A DNA stretch of 15,794 nucleotides, from contig PEWQ01000117.1 in assembly GCA_002780065.1 (NCBI GenBank), forward strand, positions 1 to 15,794. The letters run 5' to 3'. The translations under genes were made by a program, and so were the position numbers. Origin of the DNA: Candidatus Hydrogenedentes bacterium CG07_land_8_20_14_0_80_42_17 (GTDB taxonomy: Bacteria > UBA8481). A model generated the notes under the pieces. That model saw nothing but the letters and a program-made list of their open reading frames with translations, ran no database searches and was not told where the DNA came from. Each line of letters opens with the position of its first letter. Position 1 is the stretch's first letter. Shown piece by piece: positions 1 through 8,067 of this stretch.

Positions 1-231
1 CTGGGTGTTTATCACAGCCACCCTGCTACTCCAGCAAGACCTTCTCAGGAGGACATAAAGCTTGCATTCGACCCTTCAATTAGTTACGTGATTATTTCGC
101 TTGCAGAAAAAGATCCAGTAGCTAAATCATTCCTGATAAAAGATGGAAAAGTCGATATCGAACCAATAGAAATCATTAATGATGAGGTTGAAGATTACGA
201 CGAATACTCTGTGGTAGGAAGGCGAATATGA
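1..231 (+). CDS. M67-family (JAMM/Mec-type) metallopeptidase, 3' part only
   Basis: Frame 1 is open from the left edge to a TGA at 229-231, giving the last 76 residues of a protein whose start lies outside the window. It opens with GVYHSHPATPARPSQED, a textbook JAMM zinc motif: H5, H7, S15 and D18 fit H-x-H-x7-S-x2-D. The catalytic Glu of the family would lie upstream. In this family, Mec-type enzymes remove the C-terminal cysteine made on a small ThiS/CysO-like sulfur carrier protein, and eukaryotic and archaeal relatives are deubiquitinase-like. The stop overlaps the next start as ATGA, so it is translationally coupled to the sulfite reductase gene. That context favours a role in sulfur-carrier-dependent cysteine synthesis; this role is inferred. 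The tail is rich in Asp and Glu. Confidence 0.85.
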   Translation: MGVYHSHPATPARPSQEDIKLAFDPSISYVIISLAEKDPVAKSFLIKDGKVDIEPIEIINDEVEDYDEYSVVGRRI

Positions 232-2570
232 CTTTTTACAATATACCTTCTGAATTGAAGTCGGAGATAGATTCTCTTGAGAAGATGATCTTAGATGTAA
301 AAGCAGGAAAGTTGTCGGCTCAGGAATTGAAGCCGCGACGGGTTCCTATGGGTGTTTACGAGCAGAGGAAGAACGATACATACATGATGCGGATCAGGAC
401 TCCGGGTGGAGCAGTTACGCCTCAACAGCTTCTGCGTATTGCTGAGGCGTCGAGAAGATGGGGCTCTTCGTATTTTCATGTGACCACGCGTCAGGAATTT
501 CAGATTCATTATGTCGCATTGGAAAATGTAATTCCTGCGATGCGATTTCTTTTAGAGGCTGGACTTTCAACAAGAGGCGGCGGCGGGAATACAGTCAGGA
601 ATATTGTTTCGTCAGTGGATTCCGGAATCGATCCTTTAGAAGTATTCGACGTTTCTCCTTTTGCCGCGGCGCTGACGTCACGAATGATTTCTGAATCGGA
701 TTCGTGGACAATGCCAAGAAAATTTAAGTTTGCATTTTCAAATTCGCCATCTGACACTGCGATGGCCTCAGTTGCGGATGTAGGTTTTGTTGCGACAGAG
801 AAGAATGGCGAGAAAGGATTCAAGGTTTATCTCGCAGGCGGAATGGGAGCAAAGTCTGCGGTCGGAATTCTTGCGCATGAATTTATTACAGTGGATGAAG
901 TCTATGCAGTAGCGCGCGCGGCAAAGAATTTGTTTAACAATAAAGGCAACAGGAAGAATAAACATCACAATCGATTGCGTTTTTTACGAGAAGACCTCGG
1001 CAAAGAAAAATTTTTAGAGGAGTATCATAATGAACTCGAAGCGGTGCATAAATTAAATCCTGAACCTTTACACTTGGAGTTAGAAAAATTCGAGAATAAA
1101 TCCGTGTCAGTCGACCTTCTGCCTTTGCAGCATAATTCAAACAACTTTGTGATATGGAAAAAGAGGCATGTTGCAAAGCAGAAGCAGGAAGGACTTCATT
1201 CAGTTGTAATTCCTTTTGCGCTGGGAAAGATCGATAACGAAAAAGGAATTGAACTTGCGAATTTTCTAATGCCGTTTGGCAGAAATGTTTTGAGAGCTAC
1301 AAAAGAACAGAATTTAAAATTGCGCAATATTCATGAAAAGTATCTTGGAAATATTTTTGAAATTTCACGACATATTTCAGAACTTTCTGAGCAACCCGCA
1401 ATTTTGAGAGATACGATAGCTTGCGCAGGAGCGGATACGTGCAGACTCGGAATATGCCTTTCGCGCGGTGCTGTCACGGCAATTACAAAAAGTCTTTCGA
1501 AGTCAGAACTCGATCTTGACAGGCTTTCCGGTTTTCGCATGAATCTTTCCGGATGCCCGAATTCATGCGGCCAGCATCAAACGGCGAATCTCGGATTTTA
1601 CGGAAGAACTCTGCACAAGAATGATCGCTATTATCCGGCATACACAGTTGTTGCCGGAGCGCAATTCGGTGACGGGCACCCTCGTTTAGCGAAGATAATT
1701 GGAGATATTCCGTCGCGCTCCATTGCGGACTTTACGAAGGAACTTTTGAAATACGTAATCGAGAAGAAAAGAGAAGATGAATCTTTTGATGAGTTTATGC
1801 AGAATTCAGGTTTAGAAGAAGCAAATCGTCTTGTCAAAAAATATCGGGAATTGGAAGTTCCTCTATACGAAGACGATCCTGCTTTTTATCACGATTGGAG
1901 CGCAAGCGAACCATTCACTTTAGCCGGCAGAGGCTCTGGCGAGTGCTCTGCAGGGCTTTTCGATTTAATAGAATTTGATTTAAAAAACATAAATGCAGAG
2001 AAGAAAGAACTCTCGAAGATATCCGAAACTGAAGCAGTAAAGAAACATCTTTACAATATCGCACATTTCTCGGCGCGAATGCTCATTATTACGCGCGGAG
2101 TTGACGCAGGTTCAGAAGGGCAAGTTTTCAAAGAATTTCAGGAGCGATTTATTTTGCCGGGGCTGGTCGAAAAAAGATTCGAAAGAGTTGTTATGGCCGG
2201 GCTTTCAAAGGATTTGAGTTTGCTTTTCGAATTAAAGGAAGAGGTATTGAATTTATCCGAGGCAGTTAAAAAACTTTACGAAAGCATGGATGATCAACTG
2301 AGATTTCCAAACGAAAGGAATTCGAATTTTGTAAACTCTCAGACTAAAGATGTTCCTGTCCACGATTTTCGCGGTGTCGGATGCCCTATGAATTTTGTGA
2401 AGGTTAAATTAGTTTTATCGAAACTGCCGAAGGGTTCGAAGATTGAAGTGCTGCTTGATGACGGAGAACCGATTCGAAATGTTCCGCGTTCGGTTGAATT
2501 AGAAGGCCACCGTGTGATAGGTATGAAGAAGAAAGATTCGCATTGGTCTGTCGTGATAGAAAAGAGGTAA
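228..2570 (+). CDS. Siroheme/4Fe-4S sulfite reductase fused to a C-terminal TusA-like domain
   Basis: The 780-residue protein is longer than a typical one-chain sulfite/nitrite reductase of roughly 550-650. Residues 50-100 form the first ferredoxin-like half-domain (FHVTTRQEFQIHYV), and RGGGGNTVRNIVSS (116-129) belongs to the siroheme-binding core. The four ligands of the siroheme-bridged 4Fe-4S cluster are C399-x5-C405 and C443-x3-C447 (SGCPNSCGQHQ). Residues about 601-695 are a helical region resembling a HEPN-like domain. Residues 709-780 are a TusA/SirA-like sulfur-transfer domain with DFRGVGCPMNFVKVKL, candidate persulfide cysteine C719. Role: six-electron reduction of sulfite to sulfide in the cytoplasm. 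Siroheme genes and APS reductase in the same operon favour sulfite over nitrite as the substrate. An AGGAAGG ribosome site at 216-222 supports the ATG at 228. Confidence 0.93.
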   Translation: MTFYNIPSELKSEIDSLEKMILDVKAGKLSAQELKPRRVPMGVYEQRKNDTYMMRIRTPGGAVTPQQLLRIAEASRRWGSSYFHVTTRQEFQIHYVALENVIPAMRFLLEAGLSTRGGGGNTVRNIVSSVDSGIDPLEVFDVSPFAAALTSRMISESDSWTMPRKFKFAFSNSPSDTAMASVADVGFVATEKNGEKGFKVYLAGGMGAKSAVGILAHEFITVDEVYAVARAAKNLFNNKGNRKNKHHNRLRFLREDLGKEKFLEEYHNELEAVHKLNPEPLHLELEKFENKSVSVDLLPLQHNSNNFVIWKKRHVAKQKQEGLHSVVIPFALGKIDNEKGIELANFLMPFGRNVLRATKEQNLKLRNIHEKYLGNIFEISRHISELSEQPAILRDTIACAGADTCRLGICLSRGAVTAITKSLSKSELDLDRLSGFRMNLSGCPNSCGQHQTANLGFYGRTLHKNDRYYPAYTVVAGAQFGDGHPRLAKIIGDIPSRSIADFTKELLKYVIEKKREDESFDEFMQNSGLEEANRLVKKYRELEVPLYEDDPAFYHDWSASEPFTLAGRGSGECSAGLFDLIEFDLKNINAEKKELSKISETEAVKKHLYNIAHFSARMLIITRGVDAGSEGQVFKEFQERFILPGLVEKRFERVVMAGLSKDLSLLFELKEEVLNLSEAVKKLYESMDDQLRFPNERNSNFVNSQTKDVPVHDFRGVGCPMNFVKVKLVLSKLPKGSKIEVLLDDGEPIRNVPRSVELEGHRVIGMKKKDSHWSVVIEKR

Positions 2571-2573
2571 AAG

Positions 2574-2795
2574 ATGATAGAAGGACACGCTAGAAGCCTA
2601 GCCAAAGCATTTTCATGGAGAATAAGCGCATCAATTTGGACAGTAGCAATAGCTTTCATTTTTACAAGAAAAGTTTTTTTATCACTTTCCATCGGCGCAG
2701 TAGAATTTGTTACAAAGATATTTTTCTATTATATTCACGAACGAATCTGGGAAAAAATTAATTTTGATCGTAAGAGACCTGAATATGAAATTTGA
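2574..2795 (+). CDS. DUF2061 family small membrane protein
   Basis: This 73-residue protein matches the DUF2061 pattern as I know it: an N-terminal KAFSWR segment, a Thr/Ala-rich hydrophobic helix (about residues 19-33), a second hydrophobic stretch (about 34-52), and the hallmark YYIHERIWEKI near the C-terminus. Two membrane segments are likely. The start ATG follows AAGAGG (2562-2567) at 6-nt spacing and lies only 3 nt after the sulfite reductase stop. The last 11 bp overlap cysH. Its function is unknown. Its position inside the sulfate-activation operon suggests a helper role in sulfur assimilation or sulfur-anion handling, but nothing in the sequence proves it. Confidence 0.85.
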   Translation: MIEGHARSLAKAFSWRISASIWTVAIAFIFTRKVFLSLSIGAVEFVTKIFFYYIHERIWEKINFDRKRPEYEI

Positions 2796-3498
2796 TTTGG
2801 ATAGCTATCGAAAAGAGCTTGAAGGAAAAAGTGCGCGGGAGATTTGCGCATGGTCAGTTGAAACATTTGAGAAACCGAATGTGATACTTGCGTCGAGTAT
2901 GAGTCTTGAGGATCAGGTGCTGACCGACATGTTGTCCGAAGTTTCGCCGGGTTCTAGAGTCTTTATACTCGATACAGGAAGGCATTTCGAAGCGACATAC
3001 GATACACTACATAGGTCGATGAGTTATTTCAATGTGAAGTATGAGATTCTCGAACCTGACGCAAAAGAGGTTTCTGAAATGATTCAGGATAAAGGTCCCA
3101 ATCTTTTTTTTGAGAGTGTGGAGAATAGAAAATTATGCTGTGAAATCAGAAAAGTCAGACCTCTAAAAAAAGTTTTACAGACGGTCTCTGCATGGATTTG
3201 CGGATTGCGCAGAGAGCAGTCAATAACTCGGAAAGAAATAAACTCGATTGAATGGGATTCAGAAAATAATATCTTCAAGATAAATCCAATTTTCGATTGG
3301 ACTCTTGAAGCAGTATGGAAGTATGTAAAAGAGCGAGGACTTCCGTACAACTTATTGCACGATAAAGGTTTCCCGAGCATCGGGTGCGAGCCATGCACGC
3401 GGGCAATTGAATTCGGAGAAGACATACGGGCAGGCAGATGGTGGTGGGAACGTCCAGAGAGCCGCGAATGCGGTTTGCATATTGGAAAGAAAAAATGA
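2785..3498 (+). CDS. cysH: Adenylylsulfate (APS) reductase, CysH family
   Basis: This 237-residue thiol-dependent reductase converts APS (or PAPS) to sulfite. The PP-loop-type nucleotide site is seen at ASSMSLEDQ (36-44), followed by LDTGRHF (62-68) and GLRREQS (140-146). The paired cysteines C118-C119 (KLCCEIRK) and C201-x2-C204 (GCEPCTRAI) are the 4Fe-4S ligands of the APS-using (assimilatory, plant/Pseudomonas-type) subclass. PAPS-only enzymes such as that of E. coli lack them. C229 in ECGLH is the catalytic C-terminal cysteine. A longer reading from 2707 would add 26 residues buried in the DUF2061 gene without similarity to the family, so I chose the ATG at 2785, 11 bp before the DUF2061 stop. 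It overlaps cysD by ATGA. Confidence 0.94.
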   Translation: MKFDLDSYRKELEGKSAREICAWSVETFEKPNVILASSMSLEDQVLTDMLSEVSPGSRVFILDTGRHFEATYDTLHRSMSYFNVKYEILEPDAKEVSEMIQDKGPNLFFESVENRKLCCEIRKVRPLKKVLQTVSAWICGLRREQSITRKEINSIEWDSENNIFKINPIFDWTLEAVWKYVKERGLPYNLLHDKGFPSIGCEPCTRAIEFGEDIRAGRWWWERPESRECGLHIGKKK

Positions 3499-4382
3499 TA
3501 CAAAATCATCTCGATAGGTTGGAAGCTCGAAGTGTTCATATTTTGCGCGAGGCATATCGTGAGTTCAAACAGCTTTGCATGCTATGGTCAATTGGGAAAG
3601 ACAGCACAGTGCTTTTGTGGCTTACGCGAAAGGCGTTTTTCGGGCATGTTCCCTTTCCGCTTGTACACATAGATACGGCGTTTAAGATTCCGGAGATGAT
3701 TGAATATCGAGATCGGCTTGCCCGTGAGTGGAAGCTGAACATGATTTTTGGAACGAACAAGACAGCTTTGGACGAGAAGCAAACTTTTCCTGACGGGAAT
3801 GTAAACAGAATTATGTGCTGCAAGTTTCTGAAGACTGAAGCTCTGAAGAGAACTCTTTCCGGAGAAGGAGAGAGATACCGAATGAATCATTCAACCGGCA
3901 AATACGAAATTGATATGAACAAGGAACCTTACACTGGAGTAATTGTCGGCGCGCGTGCGGATGAAGAGGGAAGCCGTTCGAAAGAGAGATATTTTTCGCC
4001 GAGGGATCGTGAGAGCGAGTGGGACATTGCGGAACAGCCGCCTGAATTGTGGAATCAATACAAGACCGATTTTGCTCCGGGCACGCATCTCCGGATACAT
4101 CCGCTTCTTGACTGGACAGAACTGAATATTTGGGAATATATCGAGCGCGAATCGATTCCAATCGTCTCTCTTTATTTTGATCGAGGAGACGGGAAGAGAT
4201 ACAGGTCGCTAGGCTGTGCGCCGTGCACTCAGCCTGTCGAATCAACAGCGAAGAATGTTCACGAGATAGTTGAAGAATTGCGAAGCGGAAAATTTTCCCG
4301 CATTGCAGAGCGCTCTGGCCGAGCCCAGGACAAGGAAGACAGCGGAGGGCTCGAGACTTTACGACGGGAAGGCTACATGTGA
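3495..4382 (+). CDS. cysD: Sulfate adenylyltransferase subunit 2
   Basis: The 295-residue small subunit of ATP sulfurylase makes APS and pyrophosphate from ATP and sulfate in complex with the GTPase CysN. Visible family features are the PP-loop WSIGKDST (31-38), [12 protein letters not shown] (57-68), [14 protein letters not shown] (152-165), the [11 protein letters not shown] segment (238-248) and the typical C-terminus ERSGRAQDK...[12 protein letters not shown]. An upstream in-frame ATG at 3438 would add 19 residues inside cysH. The ATG at 3495 is preferred because it starts a family-typical N-terminus ([17 protein letters not shown]), follows a GGAAAGA site and overlaps the cysH stop as ATGA. 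The length and conserved sites suggest an active enzyme. Confidence 0.96.
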   Translation: MIQNHLDRLEARSVHILREAYREFKQLCMLWSIGKDSTVLLWLTRKAFFGHVPFPLVHIDTAFKIPEMIEYRDRLAREWKLNMIFGTNKTALDEKQTFPDGNVNRIMCCKFLKTEALKRTLSGEGERYRMNHSTGKYEIDMNKEPYTGVIVGARADEEGSRSKERYFSPRDRESEWDIAEQPPELWNQYKTDFAPGTHLRIHPLLDWTELNIWEYIERESIPIVSLYFDRGDGKRYRSLGCAPCTQPVESTAKNVHEIVEELRSGKFSRIAERSGRAQDKEDSGGLETLRREGYM

Positions 4383-4415
4383 GCAAGAATTTTTTTGTTT
4401 TGAGGACTAAAGAAA

Positions 4416-6233
4416 ATGAGTAGTAATTCTATCGCAAAACCTTTCGATAATCGCGAACAGTTTAATCTTGTTATAGTCGGTCATGTCGATCACGGGAAGA
4501 GCACAGTTATCGGCAGGCTTCTCTCTGATACTAATTCTCTGCCTGATGGAAAACTGGAAGCGGTTAGAGAGCGGTGCAGAAGGAACTCAAAGCCGTTCGA
4601 ATACGCGTTTCTTCTTGATGCCTTGAAGGATGAGCAGGAGCAGGGAATCACGATAGATTCTGCGCGATGTTTTTTTAAGTCCGGCAATCGAGATTACATT
4701 ATTACTGATGCTCCGGGTCATGTTGAATTTCTGAGGAACATGATAACCGGAGCCTCGCGCGCTGATGCGGCGCTTCTTGTTATTGATGCGGCTGAAGGCG
4801 TGATGGAAAACTCGCGCAGGCACGGATTCATTCTATCGCTTCTTGGAATTCGACAGGTTTCCGTTTTGGTCAACAAGATGGATCTTGTCAAATACGATCT
4901 CAAAGTGCTCGAGAAAATCAAGGAAGAGTTCGGTGCATTTCTCGAAAAGATCGGAGTCAAGCCTGCGAGCTTCATACCGATCTGCGCTCGTGAAGGAGAA
5001 AATATAGTGAGGCGCGCAGAATGGCATGACGGAAAAACGGTATTGGAACAGATCAATGATTTTTCCGCGCATGAAGAATTGGACAACAAACCATTCAGAT
5101 TGCCGATTCAGGGTGTTTACAAATTTACGGAAGAAGATGACCAACGCCGGATTTTTGCGGGCAATGTCGAGACCGGAACAGCGAGTATCGGCGACGATGT
5201 TATTTTTTATCCTTCAAAGAAAAAAACAAAGATAGCGAGCATTGAAGTTTTTTCTGCGAAAGAGAAGAAGACGATCAGCGCAGGAGAAGCTGTGGGAGTC
5301 ACTTTAGCCGATGAACTTTATGTTAGACCCGGAGAAATTATGACAAAATCTTCGGATATTTCTCCTAGAGTTGGAACTCGTCTTCGTGTTCAGCTCTTCT
5401 GGATGGGACGGTCTCCGATGATAAAAGGCAAGCGCTACAAACTAAAGATTGCATCATCGAGAACTTCCACTTTTCTCTCTTCGATTGAAAAAGTTTTAGA
5501 CGCTTCGGACTTTTCAATGTCTTTTGCAAAGTCACAGATAGACCGTCACGATGTCGCAACTTGCGTAATCGAATCCATAAGGCCAATCTCTTTTGATCTT
5601 CCGACTGAAATTGCAGGGACTGGAAGACTTGTAATTGTTGATCGATATGAAATTGCCGGCGCGGGAATTGTTCTCGGAGGTGCAATGGATTCGAAGTCGA
5701 TTTTCGATGAGCATGTAGAGAAGCGTGAAGAACGCTGGGAAACAAGCGAGCTCACTTCGGAGCAGAGAGCGTTGAGATTTGGGCACAAACCGAAATTTAT
5801 TCTGATTACGGGAAGAAATGAAGAACGCTCGAAGAGAATAGGCATGATGCTCGAGGCGCGGCTTTTTGATGAAGATTATCATGTTTATTATCTAGGAATA
5901 GCGAATCTTGATTTCGGCATGGACCAGGACGTTGAGGAGAAGGAAGAGGAAAGAGCGGAAAGAATCAGGCGGTTAGGCGAGCTTTCACGCATAATGACGG
6001 ATAGCGGTCAGATATTTATAACTGCTATAGGTGAGTTGGACCCGCATGAAATTAGAATTATCAGAAAGTTGAATGCTCCGGGAGAAATCCTTGTTGTTTC
6101 TTTATCACAGGACTCGGATACTGTCTCGGAAGCGGATATTAATCTCAACGAGAATGATGATGAGGTTAATTCGATCAGAAAGATTTGTGAACGATTGAGT
6201 ATTGAAAAGGTGATCGAGGATTATGTCATATGA
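4416..6233 (+). CDS. cysN: Sulfate adenylyltransferase GTPase subunit with degenerate APS-kinase-like C-terminal domain
   Basis: The 605-residue protein has an intact elongation-factor-like GTPase: G1 GHVDHGKS (22-29), a switch-I-like EQGITIDSA (75-83), G3 DAPGH (98-102) and G4 NKMD (153-156). Beta-barrel domains run to about residue 425. It couples GTP hydrolysis to APS formation by CysD. Residues about 448-605 align with the APS kinase half of CysNC fusions, from the linker [12 protein letters not shown] onward. The kinase P-loop (normally GLSGSGKST) is replaced by GRNEERSK (466-473), and the usual LDGDNVR stretch reads LGIANLD (493-499). The later [13 protein letters not shown] is still recognisable. 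The kinase half is therefore predicted inactive. GAGGA at 4402-4406 supports the start. There is a 33-nt gap after cysD and an 11-bp overlap with the next gene. Confidence 0.93.
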   Translation: MSSNSIAKPFDNREQFNLVIVGHVDHGKSTVIGRLLSDTNSLPDGKLEAVRERCRRNSKPFEYAFLLDALKDEQEQGITIDSARCFFKSGNRDYIITDAPGHVEFLRNMITGASRADAALLVIDAAEGVMENSRRHGFILSLLGIRQVSVLVNKMDLVKYDLKVLEKIKEEFGAFLEKIGVKPASFIPICAREGENIVRRAEWHDGKTVLEQINDFSAHEELDNKPFRLPIQGVYKFTEEDDQRRIFAGNVETGTASIGDDVIFYPSKKKTKIASIEVFSAKEKKTISAGEAVGVTLADELYVRPGEIMTKSSDISPRVGTRLRVQLFWMGRSPMIKGKRYKLKIASSRTSTFLSSIEKVLDASDFSMSFAKSQIDRHDVATCVIESIRPISFDLPTEIAGTGRLVIVDRYEIAGAGIVLGGAMDSKSIFDEHVEKREERWETSELTSEQRALRFGHKPKFILITGRNEERSKRIGMMLEARLFDEDYHVYYLGIANLDFGMDQDVEEKEEERAERIRRLGELSRIMTDSGQIFITAIGELDPHEIRIIRKLNAPGEILVVSLSQDSDTVSEADINLNENDDEVNSIRKICERLSIEKVIEDYVI

Positions 6234-6690
6234 AAAAGAAGAAATTTTTTTACCAGTCGCAATAAAACTCAGAGAAGGCTTTATTTTAGTTGTTGGCGGC
6301 GGCAAAGCGGCTCTTCAAAAAATACAATCGCTTCTTCAGTTCACGAGAAAGATCAAAGTTATCTCCACAAAAATATTGAAAGAGATCGAAGAGTTCGGAG
6401 TCGAATTTAAGAAAGACGCTTACAACGATCGATATCTCGAAGACGCGATACTTGTTTACGCTTGCACTGATGATAAAAAAATAAATCAAAAGATAGCCGA
6501 AGATGCCCGCATAAGAGGGCTTATGGTTTGTATCTCCGATAATCCAGTTGAAAGCGATTTTATCTCACCGGCAATATTTCGCAAAGATTACATGACTGTT
6601 GCTGTGACTTCAAATGCCAGAGACGTTAAGAGATCTATTGCATGGAGGGACAGGATCAAAGAGCTGGACAAAGAAGAAGGATTACCGTGA
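6223..6690 (+). CDS. Precorrin-2 dehydrogenase / sirohydrochlorin ferrochelatase-like protein
   Basis: This 155-residue protein belongs to the Met8/SirC/CysG N-terminal family. It has the NAD-binding glycine motif [16 protein letters not shown] (23-38) and then the [16 protein letters not shown] region (81-96). [15 protein letters not shown] (105-119) contains the position, D106, expected for the family's catalytic aspartate (compare the VDD-P motif of CysG). These enzymes oxidise precorrin-2 to sirohydrochlorin, and some also insert iron to give siroheme. At 155 residues it is shorter than many relatives (about 200) because the C-terminal helical part is trimmed, so ferrochelatase activity is uncertain. 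Its place in the operon fits siroheme supply to the sulfite reductase upstream. The ATG lies 11 bp before the cysN stop. Confidence 0.88.
   Translation: MSYEKEEIFLPVAIKLREGFILVVGGGKAALQKIQSLLQFTRKIKVISTKILKEIEEFGVEFKKDAYNDRYLEDAILVYACTDDKKINQKIAEDARIRGLMVCISDNPVESDFISPAIFRKDYMTVAVTSNARDVKRSIAWRDRIKELDKEEGLP
6672..6689 (+). promoter_or_regulatory. Ribosome binding site selecting the GTG start of the SUMT gene
   Basis: AAGGA at 6677-6681 sits 5 nt before GTG 6687-6689, inside the end of the preceding gene, and the GTG overlaps its TGA as GTGA. An ATG at 6642 in the same frame would give a 15-residue Arg/Gln-rich extension with no family support. I therefore prefer the GTG. Confidence 0.7.
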
Positions 6691-7871
6691 AGCAATTAAC
6701 GCTTGGCGCGGTCTCGATAAATATCGACAAAGCAAAATGCTTTTTTGATGAACGGTTAGATGTTGAATTAAATGTTATTGAACTTAATGAAATTGTTGAC
6801 GCGATTAAAACTTTAGATTCAGAAAAAATTAATGCGATAGTTGTTAGTTCAGATTCATTACCTTTTCCCCGTCCTTTTGACTTACGAATTTTTTGTGCCT
6901 TTACCTCTGAAGAAAATAAAATAATTGCGGTTATTGGAAAGAAAAAAGAAATTGAGGTTCGAAAAATATTTTTTGAATTAGATGAAAGAAGAAGATGGGG
7001 CAAGGTTTGGATTGCGGGTTTCGGACCGGGAAATGCCGATCTGCTGACTATTAAAACTGATCGGCTGTGCGGAATAGCCGATGCTATTTTTTATGACGAT
7101 TTGATAGATTCAGATTTCCTAAAAAAATACGAAGCAGAAAAAATATATGTTGGAAAGCGCAAGGGAAGAAGAAAGACAGACCAGAATGAAATCAATGCAG
7201 AACTTTTTTCTGCGGCTCGAAGCGGTAAGCGAGTAGTCCGCTTGAAGGGTGGAGACCCGTTTATTTTTGGGAGAGGCGGAGAGGAACTGGAATACTTGTC
7301 GAAAAGATGTATTGCAGTTGAAGTAGTGCCGGGCGTCAGCGCAATAAACGCGGCCGCGGCAGAATTTGGAATTCCTTTGACTCAACGATATCTATCGAGT
7401 TCTCTTGAAATTGTTTCGATGCACGGCCGCACGTCCAGCAATTCGACATTGGTCTATTACATGAGCGCGTCACTTTTAAACGAAGTGCAGTCTGATTTGC
7501 GCGAAAAAGGAATTGCAGGAGATACACCGGTTGCGATTATACGGAATGCGTCCATTGCAAATTCAGAAATAGTTACGACGACAGTTGACTCGATGGAGGG
7601 ACTCTCGGTAAGCTCTCCCGCACTTGTGATTGTTGGCAGAACTTCTGCTTTTGCCAGCCAACCCTCACGATGGCTAACTATCGGTAAAGAAGAGCTGGGA
7701 TTAGGATTTATGGATCGGGAAGATATTATGGAAGATCTTAGCAAATTCGAAAAATATAGGAGCTATTTAAATCGATACGACGGAATTGCTTTTGCATGCG
7801 CTGAAAATAAAAAACTATTTTTCGAGATTGCAGGTGAACTTTCAGGCTTGCTATTTTATGCTCCAAGCTGA
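6687..7871 (+). CDS. Uroporphyrinogen-III C-methyltransferase (SUMT) with extra N-terminal HMBS-like and C-terminal modules
   Basis: The 394-residue product carries an intact SUMT/CobA core at about 105-325: VWIAGFGPGNADLL (107-120), RLKGGDPFIFGRGGEE (185-200) and VVPGVSAINAAAAEFGIPLT (213-232). It uses SAM to methylate uroporphyrinogen III to precorrin-2, the substrate of the preceding gene product. Residues 1 to about 90 are not part of SUMT. LTLGAVSINIDKAK and INAIVVSSDSLPFPRPFDLR resemble the first domain of hydroxymethylbilane synthase (compare iGtRgSkLA and iDlAVHSlKDlPtelP) but lack most of its substrate loops. A tail at about 331-394 (YDGIAFACAENKKLFFEIAG) weakly resembles a uroporphyrinogen-III synthase segment. 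Both flanking assignments are tentative. It is the last gene of the operon. Confidence 0.9.
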   Translation: MKQLTLGAVSINIDKAKCFFDERLDVELNVIELNEIVDAIKTLDSEKINAIVVSSDSLPFPRPFDLRIFCAFTSEENKIIAVIGKKKEIEVRKIFFELDERRRWGKVWIAGFGPGNADLLTIKTDRLCGIADAIFYDDLIDSDFLKKYEAEKIYVGKRKGRRKTDQNEINAELFSAARSGKRVVRLKGGDPFIFGRGGEELEYLSKRCIAVEVVPGVSAINAAAAEFGIPLTQRYLSSSLEIVSMHGRTSSNSTLVYYMSASLLNEVQSDLREKGIAGDTPVAIIRNASIANSEIVTTTVDSMEGLSVSSPALVIVGRTSAFASQPSRWLTIGKEELGLGFMDREDIMEDLSKFEKYRSYLNRYDGIAFACAENKKLFFEIAGELSGLLFYAPS

Positions 7872-7897
7872 TATATCAAGAAGAAAAGAGCTGGCTG

Positions 7898-7950
7898 GCT
7901 GGAGGTGCTGGCATGCGTACCTAGCACAGGTGGGGGCGCCTGTGCCTCCA
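7898..7950. repeat. Palindromic REP-like intergenic repeat
   Basis: The core GCACAGG (7924-7930) pairs with CCTGTGC (7939-7945) around an 8-nt G-rich loop. An outer TGGAGG (7900-7905) pairs with CCTCCA (7945-7950), sharing one base with the inner stem. GTGCT/AGCAC (7905-7909 and 7923-7927) offers an alternative fold. Upstream is a short CTGG-rich run. The element is GC-rich compared with its flanks and lies in the gap between two converging operons. The layout resembles short palindromes dispersed in many genomes. Copy number in this genome cannot be seen from the window. Confidence 0.55.
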
Positions 7951-8012
7951 TGTCAATTATTTTACACGTTCAAAGGGAAATGGTATTTTCGGAGAACTCC
8001 ATGAAAAAGGTT

Positions 8013-8048
8013 AAAAAAAAGCTTCGCCGATTCTTCAACCGGCGAAGC
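8013..8048 (-). terminator. Rho-independent terminator after ilvC
   Basis: A perfect 9-bp stem, GCTTCGCCG (8021-8029) with CGGCGAAGC (8040-8048), has a 10-nt loop and is preceded on the + strand by eight A residues (8013-8020). On the minus strand this reads as a GC-rich hairpin followed by a U-run, 19 nt after the ilvC stop codon. There is no T-run on the + side, so it should act only for the ilvC operon. Confidence 0.88.
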
Positions 8049-8067
8049 GTGAACTTCAAATAATAAT

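Noticed and set aside
3811-4386. 191-codon open frame on the minus strand
   Set aside because: It lies wholly opposite cysD, which has strong family motifs. The antisense product is Ser/Arg/Leu-rich with no recognisable motif.
4383-4415. Regulatory leader or attenuator between cysD and cysN
   Set aside because: The 33-nt gap contains a T-run but no stem before it, and then a normal ribosome site. I see only a spacer.
7786-8004. 72-codon + strand frame over the end of the SUMT gene and the palindrome
   Set aside because: It overlaps the SUMT C-terminus in another frame, and its second half is just the translated palindromic repeat.
8013-8048. Bidirectional terminator also ending the sulfur operon
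   Set aside because: The + strand side of the stem is followed by GTGAACTTC without a T-run, so only the minus-strand transcript has a proper U-tract.
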